The notes under the pieces were generated by a model. That model made no database searches and was not told the origin of the DNA. It saw only the letters and a list, made by a program, of their open reading frames with translations. DNA of 27,425 nt, taken from Welwitschia mirabilis. Its lineage: Eukaryota; Gnetophyta; Gnetopsida; Welwitschiales. A program made the position numbers and the translations under genes. This document shows positions 1-9,388 of this stretch, piece by piece. The stretch's first letter is position 1; every line of letters starts with the position of its first letter. Location: contig JBOZIK010000001.1 of the NCBI GenBank assembly GCA_051453625.1, positions 62,178,540 to 62,205,964 on the forward strand. Direction: 5' to 3'.

Positions 1-483
1 CAGTTCTTGTATCTATAAAATAGTGGGCTATTACACAAAAAGCTCTACCTAGAAGTAAAGAATAACCACCTTTATGTTCAAATTCTATCACTACAACATC
101 AATGAGATAGAAAGCTTCTTCAATCTGAATGACCAAATCCTTAATCACACCTAATGGGTTTTTAACAGAGGTATCAGCCAATTCTAAGGTATAAGGGTAT
201 AAGGATATAATGTTGACACTAGCTCCAATATCAATTAAGACTTTNNNNNNNNNNNNNNNNNNNNNNNNNNNNNNNNNNNNNNNNNNNNNNNNNNNNNNNN
301 NNNNNNNNNNNNNNNNNNNNNNNNNNNNNNNNNNNNNNNNNNNNTAAGGTTTAAGGGTATAAGGATATAATGTTGACACTAGCTCCAATATCAATTAAGA
401 CTTTCTTAATCCTTCTATTTTCTTCTAAAGTGATACTAACAATTGCTGCCCCTGGATTTTTAAACTTTAGACATTTTTGTAAA
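1..483 (-). pseudogene. Retrotransposon aspartic protease fragment
   Basis: Minus-strand translation gives a segment starting KFKNPGAAIVSI, followed by VLIDIGASVNIIS with the catalytic Asp in DIGAS (codon 390-392; duplicated copy 218-232), then LADTSVKNPLGVIKDL and SLLLGRAF (38-49). This is the pepsin-like retroviral protease layout: catalytic loop, a middle strand of LADxS...P.GV..D type, and a C-terminal LLGR.F motif. In relatives the catalytic loop and the LADxS segment are separated by roughly 15-20 more residues than here, so a small internal deletion is likely. The 60-bp segment with the catalytic motif occurs on both sides of the N gap at 245-344 and should be counted once. It would process the Gag-Pol polyprotein in a live element; here it is part of a dead copy. 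Confidence 0.7.
245..344. other. Assembly gap, 100 N, with duplicated edges
   Basis: Exactly 100 N, a common placeholder for a gap of unknown size. The 60 bp before it (185-244) and after it (345-404) are identical except for one base (191 a, 351 t). Either two contigs that really overlap were spaced apart, or a tandem duplication was not resolved. Confidence 0.95.
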
Positions 484-1167
484 ACTAAGTTGTTAATGGA
501 TTGAGCTAGTAAGATTTTACTAGGTATAGTTCATTCTTATTTTCTCCTAATCAAGTTTTTTTACAACTTAGAATACTTAGGGTTATCTTACAAAACTTTT
601 AAAAATGATAAATTGATACTCACATTTTGCATTAAGGCTTTTAAAGAATCATTAAAAATAGGGTTTGTGTTCAATCTATCTAACCAAGGGGTAGAAGGTT
701 TCTTATGTGAAGAGTTTTTCTTTATATTACGTAATGGAGAAGGAAAATAATGATTTCTAAAATTTCTATATCCTTTTCTTCATTACTTTTATTACTTTAT
801 GATGTGGAAGCCTCATGGTTGTGAGGTGTTATGCCATTTCTACTTCTTGTCACCACTTTACAATCTTTCTTAACTTTGTTTAGGTTCAATAAAGGTTGAG
901 TGGCAAGTAACCCTTGTGGTCTTTGATTAGCAAGCATGGTTTATTGCAAAATACTCATAAGATTTGTAATGTTGGAGTTTGTTCTTTCTTGTGTTTTTCT
1001 CAAATCATTAATGAAATTCCTAAGAGGATTACCTTACTTTTATGAGTTGGATGAGCTTACTTTATTGTTTGAGTTGTTTGATTGAAAATTTACGCTCTCA
1101 AATCTCTTTTTAAAATGTTGGAAGTTAGGATGATTTATTTGAAAAGTTTTAAAGTTGGATTATCCAC

Positions 1168-1392
1168 TCATCCTACATTGAAAATTGTTGTGATTTGAAT
1201 TTGATTTTGGTTTTGGTTTTGGTTAAAGTTTGAGAACTTTTGATTGAAAGCACATACTTCCTCATAGGTTCTTTCTTTGTAAGTTGGAAGTAAAGGGCAC
1301 TCTTTTGTAACATGATAGTTATCTTCACACAAGTCACAAGTAGACACTACAACTACACTCTTTTCGGTTGCCACCTTTGCATCAAAAATCAT
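1168..1392 (-). pseudogene. Gag C-terminal fragment with CCHC zinc knuckle
   Basis: The open frame starts at a true ATG (1390-1392), but that Met is internal: the frame stays open upstream through EKYTQM. Cys19, Cys22, His27 and Cys32 form a C-X2-C-X4-H-X4-C zinc knuckle (DNA 1297-1338), the nucleic-acid-binding motif of retrotransposon nucleocapsid. It is followed by a Tyr/Glu-rich stretch and a short Asn-Gln repeat from a (ttttgg)n tract near 1198-1223. Further downstream on the minus strand (about 888-831) comes a basic segment containing CKVVTRSRNG, matching the conserved VTRSGK-like motif between gag and protease in Athila-type elements. It would package element RNA in a live copy; this copy is broken. 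Confidence 0.7.
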
Positions 1393-1583
1393 TTGAGTGT
1401 ATTTTTCTAAAGTTGAGGTGAAATCCTTAATGATATTTTTGGTTCATTTTCAGTTCTTATTTCTTCTTTTTCTTGTTTAACCTCTTTAAGATCTTTAATA
1501 ATTTAACCTATAGCTCAGTTTTTTCTAGATGAGGGTTTAGGCCAAGTTTGACTTACTTCTATCAACTCTTCTAATACGTTTCA

Positions 1584-2194
1584 NNNNNNNNNNNNNNNNN
1601 NNNNNNNNNNNNNNNNNNNNNNNNNNNNNNNNNNNNNNNNNNNNNNNNNNNNNNNNNNNNNNNNNNNNNNNNNNNNNNNNNNNNNNNNNNNNNNNNNNNN
1701 NNNNNNNNNNNNNNNNNNNNNNNNNNNNNNNNNNNNNNNNNNNNNNNNNNNNNNNNNNNNNNNNNNNNNNNNNNNNNNNNNNNNNNNNNNNNNNNNNNNN
1801 NNNNNNNNNNNNNNNNNNNNNNNNNNNNNNNNNNNNNNNNNNNNNNNNNNNNNNNNNNNNNNNNNNNNNNNNNNNNNNNNNNNNNNNNNNNNNNNNNNNN
1901 NNNNNNNNNNNNNNNNNNNNNNNNNNNNNNNNNNNNNNNNNNNNNNNNNNNNNNNNNNNNNNNNNNNNNNNNNNNNNNNNNNNNNNNNNNNNNNNNNNNN
2001 NNNNNNNNNNNNNNNNNNNNNNNNNNNNNNNNNNNNNNNNNNNNNNNNNNNNNNNNNNNNNNNNNNNNNNNNNNNNNNNNNNNNNNNNNNNNNNNNNNNN
2101 NNNNNNNNNNNNNNNNNNNNNNNNNNNNNNNNNNNNNNNNNNNNNNNNNNNNNNNNNNNNNNNNNNNNNNNNNNNNNNNNNNNNNNNNNNNNNN
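1584..2194. other. Assembly gap, 611 N, with duplicated edges
   Basis: The 70 bp on the left (1514-1583) and on the right (2195-2264) match except at one base (1578 g, 2259 t). The gap interrupts the gag region, so the distance between the gag core and the zinc knuckle is unreliable. Confidence 0.95.
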
Positions 2195-2264
2195 CTCAGT
2201 TTTTTCTAGATGAGGGTTTAGGCCAAGTTTGACTTACTTCTATCAACTCTTCTAATACTTTTCA

Positions 2265-2640
2265 AGCATTTTCTAAAGTAAGGTTCAATAAATTTCTTCC
2301 ACATGAAAATCAACTAGTTGCTTTGTTTGATTATTCAGTAAATTGTAAAAGCAGTCTACTAATTCTTCTTGAGAAAAAGCATCTACAGGATTCAAATGTA
2401 AAGTAGCAAAAAATCTAATGTAAAGCAGTGAAAAATCTCTCATAGGTAGAGGCATAAACTTCATTAGGTAGTTATGGGAAGTTGGTTACTTCTTTCTTAC
2501 ATTTTCTAATGGCAGTTTCACTCATGAATATTTTAATAAAGGATTCTTAAACTTGATTCCATGATTTTAAACTTTTATAAGGAATCGTTCTTAACCAAAG
2601 TTTAGCCTTACCTTTTAAAGTGATGGGAAATATAACCATG
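2265..2640 (-). pseudogene. Retrotransposon Gag core (capsid-like) remnant
   Basis: Minus-strand translation shows FPITLKGKAKLWLRTIP, then SLKSWNQV, TAIRKCKKEVTNFP, YERFFTALH and, after a frame change, EELVDCFYNLLNN. This is the order of the plant retrotransposon Gag domain: L.G.A..W, a SW..L segment, an R..I..F.Q segment, a YERF core and a FY.GL segment. It carries in-frame stops, several explicable as CAG to TAG changes, and at least one frameshift. A live copy would form the particle shell. The family assignment rests on motif order, not on an alignment. Confidence 0.6.
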
Positions 2641-2758
2641 TAAGTTCTATCACTTATTCTTTTTTTATCATTTCCTAAAGTGAGCACTAATTGTTTTATA
2701 TTGGTAATGTGTTATAAAGGGTCTTCATTAAGTTCTTCACTGAAAATCAGATAGACGT

Positions 2759-3088
2759 TTAAGTTTCTAAGTTCAACTTCGTTACCAAGAGGTAAATCAA
2801 AGAGGGTTTGGATTTCATGTTCTTATTAGTAATTATATCTCTAAGGGTAACATTAGCATTAGTTTTAACAGGTGTGGTTGTAGGGGTTCCAATGAGAAGA
2901 GGTGGATTTGATGAGGAGGTTTGCTTTTGCTTTTGCAATAAGCTAGACATGTTTGAAAATTGAAAACTATTATCGACACAATCTTCTGAAAAATTTTCTC
3001 TCACAAAATTAGACTCTAAGGAAATAAGAGTAAAAATTTCTGAAATTTCTAAGCTTTGTTTACTTGATTTAGTTTCGAGGTCGATCAA
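2759..3088 (-). pseudogene. N-terminal Gag-region fragment of the same retrotransposon
   Basis: A 109-codon open stretch lies between the leader and the Gag core in the same orientation. The codon at the right end is TTG, so there is no evidence for a start there. The product is Ser/Thr/Asn-rich with a short KQKQ tract and resembles no domain I know. Its position makes it the variable N-terminal part of gag, which is poorly conserved in plant Ty3/gypsy elements. It could instead be leader sequence that happens to be open. Confidence 0.4.
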
Positions 3089-3187
3089 ACCTTTTCAAAT
3101 ATTTTCTTCTATAAACAGCTACTCTCTCTAGTATTTTTATTTCTTACTAGATTTTACCATACATGCTCAGTTTCTGATGCATAGAGT

Positions 3188-3448
3188 ATCATCCATGCAG
3201 TTGTTTGGATGATAGTCTAGATGACAAAAACACAGAAAACACAAAAAATGAAAAATGTAGAAAATAGAAATGCAAAACTGATAGACATAGAAAACACAAA
3301 TAGTAGACTGTCATCCACCTAAGTCATATAGATGATAGAGGGGACGATAGTAAAAACCCTAAATTTTTTTTAAAAAAACAGAAAGCTAAAAACTTAGGGC
3401 ACAGAGGCTATCATTGCTGCACGTCATCTGGACAATGAAGCAGATGAC
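3188..3448. repeat. Three related stem-loop repeats in the retrotransposon leader
   Basis: Three inverted repeats share the core gtcatcc/ggatgac. Copy 1: 3188-3195 pairs perfectly with 3206-3213 (8-bp stem, 10-nt loop). Copy 2: around 3310-3336, imperfect (6 of 8). Copy 3: 3423-3430 pairs perfectly with 3441-3448 (8-bp stem, 10-nt loop). A related fourth copy (gtcatctagacgatgagg) lies at 4466-4483, at the outer end of the candidate LTR. A-rich sequence separates the copies. All three lie between the primer binding site and gag. Confidence 0.6.
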
Positions 3449-3514
3449 AAAACTTTTATTGTAGAACAGAAAAAACTGAAACTTGCAAAAAGAAAACCTA
3501 TGCTACTACAAATA

Positions 3515-3564
3515 NNNNNNNNNNNNNNNNNNNNNNNNNNNNNNNNNNNNNNNNNNNNNNNNNN
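3515..3564. other. Assembly gap, 50 N
   Basis: Fifty N within the retrotransposon leader. I see no duplicated sequence at its edges. Confidence 0.95.
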
Positions 3565-3601
3565 ACCAGAGCAATGACAACTTTCAAACTTAAAGTAGCC
3601 T

Positions 3602-3619
3602 TCCCTAGAAATGACACCA
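3602..3619 (-). other. Decayed tRNA-Asp-type primer binding site
   Basis: The minus strand reads TGGTGTCATTTCTAGGGA. Compared with the TGGCGCCGTTGCCGGGGA-type primer site of Athila elements, 12 of 18 positions agree and five of the six differences are C-to-T or G-to-A transitions. It sits just inside the candidate LTR end and upstream of gag, which is where the site that primes minus-strand DNA synthesis belongs. The tRNA identity is from general knowledge of the family. Confidence 0.5.
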
Positions 3620-3625
3620 AGATGT

Positions 3626-4501
3626 TGTAGTGCGTATTTGTGTAAACGATTTAAGCTTAAGCAGATCCTATCATTTACAAATAAAATAGATATCTACACA
3701 ACACAACACACTAATATAAACAAGAGTAGATCAAAATGTCATAATCTGTCGAAGGCCTAGGCTAGTGAAAGAGAATTGATTTCCATAAGAAATACTTTGT
3801 ATCCTAGTAATAGAGATAAATTGCAATGCAAAGAAATAGCATAATGCAACACACTTATGTAAAGTTAATCTAGAAATAAAAAGGAACAGTGCACCTAAAC
3901 TAACAATGTTTAACCTTGATAAAGATTTCCCTCATAACCTATATCACTCAAGAAACTGTCACTGAATCAGAAGCAATATAAGCTATAAGAGATAAGAAAA
4001 GACAAGCATAGGAAATGAAAAAGAAATATTTGTATTACTTGAACCACATCCATGTTACAAAGTAGTCGCACCTCAATGGAAGAAGCACAACCCAACACCA
4101 AGGAAAACACTTCTCTGCAACTACAAGGATGGATCTACGACCCTTCGATCCCCTGTTATGAGAATTTTCAATGCAAGCGAAGACAAGACGGAGTCAAAGA
4201 AGGAATTGATACTTATTAAAACAAAGCACTTAATAACAAGACAAACAGACAAGCGTGGGTACAACCCTAACAACCACACCAAAAGAACATACAAATAAGT
4301 GGCAGAAGTTAGATGAATGCTCAGTGGGATGTTACAATAGATGTTGTTATGCTAGTTATTCAGATAATGTAGGGGATGATGCCACCTCATACATAATCCA
4401 TGTTACTACCAGATTGATCCCAGTCAGCATCCTCATTGGCTTTGACTGTTTTGTCGTTTGTACTGTCATCTAGACGATGAGGTGGACGATGGACTTCTAC
4501 A
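3626..4501 (-). repeat. Candidate 5' LTR of the Athila-like element
   Basis: On the minus strand this block starts TGTAG (4501-4497) and ends CTACA (3630-3626), a perfect 5-bp terminal inverted repeat of TG...CA type, with the decayed primer site starting 7 bp further on. The length of 876 bp is plausible for an LTR. Recognisable LINE ORF1 sequence of opposite orientation starts not far beyond the outer end, so the boundary makes sense as an insertion edge. The second LTR is outside the window, so identity and target-site duplication cannot be checked. No convincing TATA box or polyadenylation signal was seen in it. Short open frames at 4255-4473 and on other strands resemble nothing known. 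Confidence 0.4.
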
Positions 4502-4712
4502 AGTATTCATTCAATGCATTTAGCCTCAATGTTTACAGGAAATCTATCTAAAAAATGGGATGTATTAGAAATTACTCTAAATGCTATAAAATGTCATGTA
4601 AATTATGTGTTTTTGTCTTTTTCATCCCAGCTCTCCATTATCGTGGAAATCTAGCATGTACCTGTCTAATATCTTGCAAAACTACTCAAAATACCCTAAT
4701 AAATATGTGTAA

Positions 4713-5144
4713 GTTGGCAATGCAACAGTGCATAATCTCTTAGGTGGTTTTTTCTTGTTTTGCTTTCATGAAAATATGGACACAGAATAAATAAAACATT
4801 GAGGTCTATGATATATCAGAGGAACTGTTCTTGTTCTGTCTTCTTGGGATTGCGACTTCAAAGTTTTTAATGCAAAAATTCAAATCCTTGTTTAGGTGGA
4901 GTTTCTAGATCTTCTCCTTTTATTATAGCCTTTTAATCATCAATTAGCTAATACTCTTGGGAAATATGTCATCGAAGATCATCAGTATTCTACCAATGTT
5001 AGGCCAAATAGAAGGGTTTGCGTGTAGGTAAATCTTACTAAACCCTTTATAAAAGTGATTGGATTTCAAGTGGATGTGTACAAACATGAGAAAAAAGTTC
5101 AGCACTTATACCTTCCCATAAATAAATATTTTCATTATGGAAAA
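4713..5144 (+). pseudogene. LINE ORF1 remnant (DUF4283-type)
   Basis: One frame, without shifts, gives NLLGGFFLFCFHENMD, then IRGTVLVLSSWDCDFKVF, then ANTLGKY and NVRPNRRVCV, and near the end YFHYGK. This is the DUF4283 pattern of plant LINE ORF1 proteins: FFLFCF, G....RG..L.L..W, LG+, RP...RVCVEVDL, then a degenerate CGxxGH knuckle. About seven in-frame stops interrupt it, several at places where Gln or Trp would be expected. In live elements the protein binds element RNA. The next assembly gap removes the region after the knuckle. Confidence 0.65.
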
Positions 5145-5188
5145 TAAGGCAATTGGAAATGGAGCTACCCTTTCCTTCCTCCTAAGAA

Positions 5189-5400
5189 NNNNNNNNNNNN
5201 NNNNNNNNNNNNNNNNNNNNNNNNNNNNNNNNNNNNNNNNNNNNNNNNNNNNNNNNNNNNNNNNNNNNNNNNNNNNNNNNNNNNNNNNNNNNNNNNNNNN
5301 NNNNNNNNNNNNNNNNNNNNNNNNNNNNNNNNNNNNNNNNNNNNNNNNNNNNNNNNNNNNNNNNNNNNNNNNNNNNNNNNNNNNNNNNNNNNNNNNNNNN
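5189..5400. other. Assembly gap, 212 N
   Basis: Gap inside the LINE between ORF1 and the endonuclease. No duplicated edge was seen. Apparent open frames running through it are artefacts of the N run. Confidence 0.95.
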
Positions 5401-5619
5401 AGATTACTATTGTAAAAAAAGATAAACACTCTTGCTCTCCTGAAAGTAGGTATGAACCTCCTCTTCCTTTAATTTCTTTTTCTAATAAAGCTAGTCCCAA
5501 CCATTTTGCTAGTCTTGATGATGCTTCTAAAAATACTACAAGTTATTCTCTTTCTTCTAAAATAAGACTCATTCAAAACTCCTTGGATGGAGCTATTACC
5601 AATTTCCTCCCATGATTAA

Positions 5620-6345
5620 ATTTACTTCAGAATGTTAGGGGCGTTTCAAACCCTTCCAAAAAATATGTTTTTAATTGATCTTTATTAGATCATGGTAGCT
5701 TCTTGATATCTTGGAATTGCAATAGATTAAAGTTAATTCTTTAAAAAGAATTTTCTCTTCTTAAGCTATATCTTCTCATCACAATTATTTCACCACTGGT
5801 AATTCTAAAGGGAAGAGTGGAGCATCCCTCCTTCTTCATCATTGTTTCTTTCTTCCATTGTTGATCATAAGGAAGATCCCACCCACCATGCAATCTGGCT
5901 TCTTCTATAAATTCAAAGTTCTTCAATAGCAATATGTAGCATCTATCCCTACCACTTCTAACGAAATGATTATCCTTTGGAAATGGTTCACCTCTCATCT
6001 CCTTATGCTAATTGGATTCTCTTGGATGATTTCAACTCTCTTTAATATTCCTATGATAAACCTAGTGGTTGTCCTATTGAATGCAATACCCAAGATCTTA
6101 AAGACATGGCTCTATCTAAAAAATAAATGGAACCTTTTTCGCCCATCCCCTAACCCTTCAAAAGCCCTCCTCACTTCTTCACTTGGAAAGGCATGAGATC
6201 TCAAGGAAAATTTACTTTTGAGTGTCTTGAAAGAGTATATCTTTCTTCTTGTAATTTCTTTAAAATTTTCAACTTTAGCTGCACTCAGCAAAGTTCCTTA
6301 TCTAATCACCTTCCCCTCTCCTTCTCAATAAGATTTGGCAGCCCT
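5620..6345 (+). pseudogene. LINE apurinic-like endonuclease domain remnant
   Basis: The N-terminal end reads NVRGVSNPSKKYVF followed by LLDHGSF, matching the WNVRGLN.P.K...... start of plant LINE endonucleases of the exonuclease-endonuclease-phosphatase fold. The C-terminal end reads FTWKGMRSQGKFTFECLERV and then SNHLPLSFSI (near 6301). The family motif there is SDH, whose Asp is catalytic; here the codon at 6304-6306 is AAT (Asn), one G-to-A change. Stops and frame changes fill the middle. A live enzyme would nick target DNA to prime reverse transcription. Minus-strand open frames in this interval (such as 5741-5998) do not resemble proteins. Confidence 0.6.
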
Positions 6346-6952
6346 TGACCTATTTCCAAGAAAAGAAATCATTTCATCTAAAGCACTTCTTCTGTTCATT
6401 TTTCTATTAAAAAAAAAGAAAAAAACTTCTCTCTTCTATTTGAAACATGTTTAATCCTTTAGATGACTTTTCTATGAACGAGAATTGTGTTAATTGGAAA
6501 AGAAGTTTTATTAGACTAGCATATTATGCTAAAAGATTTGATAAACTCCATGCTATGGAGAGAATAAATTAGAGAACTCATCTTGAAAAATCCTTAGATG
6601 AGAAATAAAAAGACATCATTCAAAAACTCCATAGACTTAACTTGAATGAAGATCTTAACCTTGTTTATTAATACCCTCAACAAATCAGTATGTTAAAAGC
6701 TAGAGGGGATCTTTTAAAACCTAGAGCTTTTTGACTTCATCATGACGATTGTTGTAACATAGAATTCTTTTCTTTTCTAAAGTGCTAGTCTCTTCTCCAT
6801 ATTATGATGCCTTTCATTTATTCCAATGGGTAATATTTTTCTAAAAAATATGATATTCTTCAAGTTTCCTTTAATCACTTTAAAATCTTTTTAGAATTGA
6901 GTTTAATTCCAACTCTAATGTTTGGTACATTTTAGAAGGCTTAATTCCTCCT

Positions 6953-7900
6953 TTGCTTTTCCCTCAAAATAAATATCTTCTTAACAAACCCCTGTCTATT
7001 GAAGAGGTTAAAAAAGCTTCCTTCTTCTTGCCTAATAATAAGTCTCCTAGAATTGATGGCCTTCTAGTTAAGCTTTATAAAAAAAAGGGGGACATCATGG
7101 AAAATAGTATCCTTGTTATGATTGAAGAAGACTTTAGAATAGGTTCCCTTGAACAATTCATCAACTATGATGAGATAAAAGTTATTATCAAAGACGGAGG
7201 TGGCCTAGAATTATGACATTGGAGGCCCACAACCCTCCTTAGCACTTGCTATAAGATTACAACAAAGTCCCTTACTTTAAGATTGAAAGATATCTTACCC
7301 TTAATTATTAGGATTGAGCAAAGTGCTTTCATCAAAGGTAGATATATTCTAGATAATCTTTTTTCTCTAGTAGAAGGTTAAGAATGGAAGAAAAAAAGGC
7401 AATCCAAATCTTTCATTTCTAAAGATGATTATGAAAAAGCTTTTGATCAATTCTCTTAATAGTTTATTCTCTCTCTGTTACAAAAATTAGGCTTTGGAGA
7501 AAGATACATTTCTATCATTAGAACTTTATTTATTGATACTAAGGATATCTTTACCATTAATGGGATTTCATCTCAACCTTTCTCCTTGAAAAGATTCATT
7601 TGTCAAGGCTATCCTCTTATTCCCTATCTCTACATCCTTATCACTGATGCTTTGAGTTATCTTATAGATAAGAAACTTTAAATAGGTTTACTTCATGGCC
7701 TTTGTCTCCCAAATAGTGAGCAACAACTTTCCAACTACCACTTTACTAATGACTCTTTCTTTTGGGTTAAATATTCTAAAGATGATACCAAAGACCTTTT
7801 ATAGTGTCTTGACATCTTTTGTAAAGCTTTTGACTCTTTATTCAATTAGGAAAAATTAGCCTTTTACATAGAGTCTTGGTCAAATTCCCTCCTTTGCCCT
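6953..7900 (+). pseudogene. LINE reverse transcriptase remnant
   Basis: A single frame from 6953 to beyond 7753 gives the plant LINE RT pattern in order: PLSIEEVKKASFFLPNNKSP, then IDG, WRPTTLLSTCYKI, TLRLKDILP, a QSAFIKGR segment, the motif A region YEKAFD (7421-7450), a CQGYPLIPYLYIL segment (RQGxPLSP in relatives) and HFTNDSFFW at 7739-7762. The last is the F.DD catalytic box with its first Asp changed to Asn (codon 7748-7750 AAT), one G-to-A step. At least five in-frame stops lie in this stretch but no frameshift is needed. The codon at 6953 is TTG, so this is not a real start. Confidence 0.8.
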
Positions 7901-8039
7901 TCTTAGAAAGTGCATCCACCTAGGATAAATCTTTAGGCTTCTTGGCATTCCCGTTGGCTTCCAAGTCACTGGAAACCATCTTTGGTAGTGGGTCTTAGTA
8001 GCACTTAAACCTTCAAAAAATTATCCTTTGTTGGCAGAG

Positions 8040-9246
8040 ATTTTCTTTGTGAAAAAAATTCTTTCATCTTATCATGTCTTTTACTCTTCTTGTCTCGCCT
8101 CCTCTAATGCTTCCTAGACTCGCATTAATAAACGGCTGAGAGAGTTTATGTGGTACTCCCAACTTCAAAAATCTAGTTTTTGTCATGTTGCTTGGGAAAC
8201 TGATGGAAGACCTAGAAAACTAGGACTTGAAATTTCCTTCCTCTTCATTCAAGGAAAAGCTATTATTGCAAAGTGGATTATTAATGCTTTTGAGGGTGAT
8301 GATCCTTGAAAGATTCTGATTCATAATGCTATCTCCAACACCTCTCTAAAAGATTCTTCTTGTTGGAAAGGATTAACCTTTTCTAATGTGGATTTCTCTC
8401 CTGCTACTTTTTGTCTTCGTGCTTCTCCCTTCTTATAGGCCATTTGGTCTGCCTGGAGTCTTATTGAAAGATCACTTATCTCTCGTTCCATAACCATTAG
8501 CCATAATTCTTCCATTTGGTTCTCTCGTTTGAATCTTCTAAATCATTGAATAAGTAAAAGAACTACTTTTAGCCTCACTCAAAGAGGGCTATATCAACAA
8601 AGATGTTTAGGATCCCAATGATAGAGGTCCTTCTCACTGGAATTTAATCCATGAAAAGTATAATCTGCCTTCTTCATTTTCCAAAAGAGTCCACTTGCTT
8701 AACTCCCATCTTCAATAAAACATTGATCAAGTTATTCTCTCTGAAGAAGAAACCCTTTGGCTTTGGCCAAGTAACACTCCCTTTCGTAGTTACACTGGTA
8801 AAATAGGCTATAGGCATAACCTTACACCTANNNNNNNNNNNNNNNNNNNNNNNNNNNNNNNNNNNNNNNNNNNNNNNNNNNNNNNNNNNNNNNNNNNNNN
8901 NNNNNNNNNNNNNNNNNNNNNNNNNNNNNNAGTTACACTGGTAAAATAGGCGATAGGCATAACCTTACACCTAGTCAAAAGGTTCTCAAGTTGAATTGCT
9001 TCTAATCTGTTAACTTTTTTCAAGAGACTTGGCTTCAAGTCATCTCCAAATCTTGGAAAATTCAAACAACCCCCAATGTAGTGTTTTTCATTTGGCGTGT
9101 TCTCTATCAAGGTCTGCCCCTTGATGAATGCTTAATGAAAATAGGATATAACCAACCTCCTTATCCTCATTGCAATACCAAAGAATCCTTCCACAGTTCC
9201 TTTTATCATTGTAAAGTTATTGCTTCTAGTTGGGATTGGTTATAAA
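8040..9246 (+). pseudogene. LINE post-RT region and zf-RVT zinc-binding domain remnant
   Basis: After the RT, the plus strand encodes a segment with RLREFMWYSQLQKSSFCHV and KLGLEISFLFIQGKAI, typical of the region following LINE RT (the WxG.....K..WE..C.P...GGLGI pattern). Further on comes FFIWRVLYQGLPLDECL, PYPHCNTKESFHSSFYHC and WDWL (9073-9246). That is the zf-RVT pattern CPxC....ES..H....C..A...W, with the first Cys replaced by Tyr. The 100-N gap at 8831-8930 with duplicated edges lies within it. A further piece, ALLFELWKLHNN (about 9345-9384), matches the conserved EIWKxRN motif near the LINE C-terminus. Confidence 0.6.
8831..8930. other. Assembly gap, 100 N, with duplicated edges
   Basis: Exactly 100 N. 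The 43 bp before it (8788-8830) and after it (8931-8973) differ at one base (ggctat against ggcgat). The real gap is probably negative or zero. Confidence 0.95.
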
Positions 9247-9388
9247 AATGTTTTGTCTAGTCTAAGGTTTGGTTTCTTCTTTGCATTTTTGGCATTGGCT
9301 ATGTTTCTTCAAATAGAACTTAGATTCTGTGGGACACCGCTACGTCTGCTCTATTGTTTGAATTATGGAAGCTACACAATAATTGTGT

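Larger units (their letters stand above)
1..4501 (-). mobile_element. Degenerate Athila/Tat-like Ty3/gypsy LTR retrotransposon, 5' half
   Basis: Read on the minus strand, the parts appear in the normal order of a Ty3/gypsy element: candidate 5' LTR, primer binding site, leader, gag core, CCHC zinc knuckle, then a retroviral-type aspartic protease that continues past the left edge. Reverse transcriptase, RNase H, integrase and the 3' LTR would lie outside the window, so completeness cannot be judged. The protease motif DIGAS (rather than the usual D-S/T-G) and a basic VTRS-type motif between gag and protease are what I associate with Athila/Tat-type plant elements. The coding parts carry in-frame stops and frame changes, so the element is dead. 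Two assembly gaps inside it have duplicated edges and make the map uncertain. Assignment to Ty3/gypsy is fairly secure; the Athila sublineage is inference. Confidence 0.75.

Noticed and set aside
4255-4743. Two short plus-strand open frames (4255-4473, 4555-4743)
   Set aside because: The first starts at GTG inside the candidate LTR. The second is out of frame with the DUF4283 remnant that begins at 4713. Neither resembles a known protein.
5741-5998. Minus-strand open frame within the LINE endonuclease region
   Set aside because: It is antisense to a recognisable, though broken, endonuclease and shows no domain.
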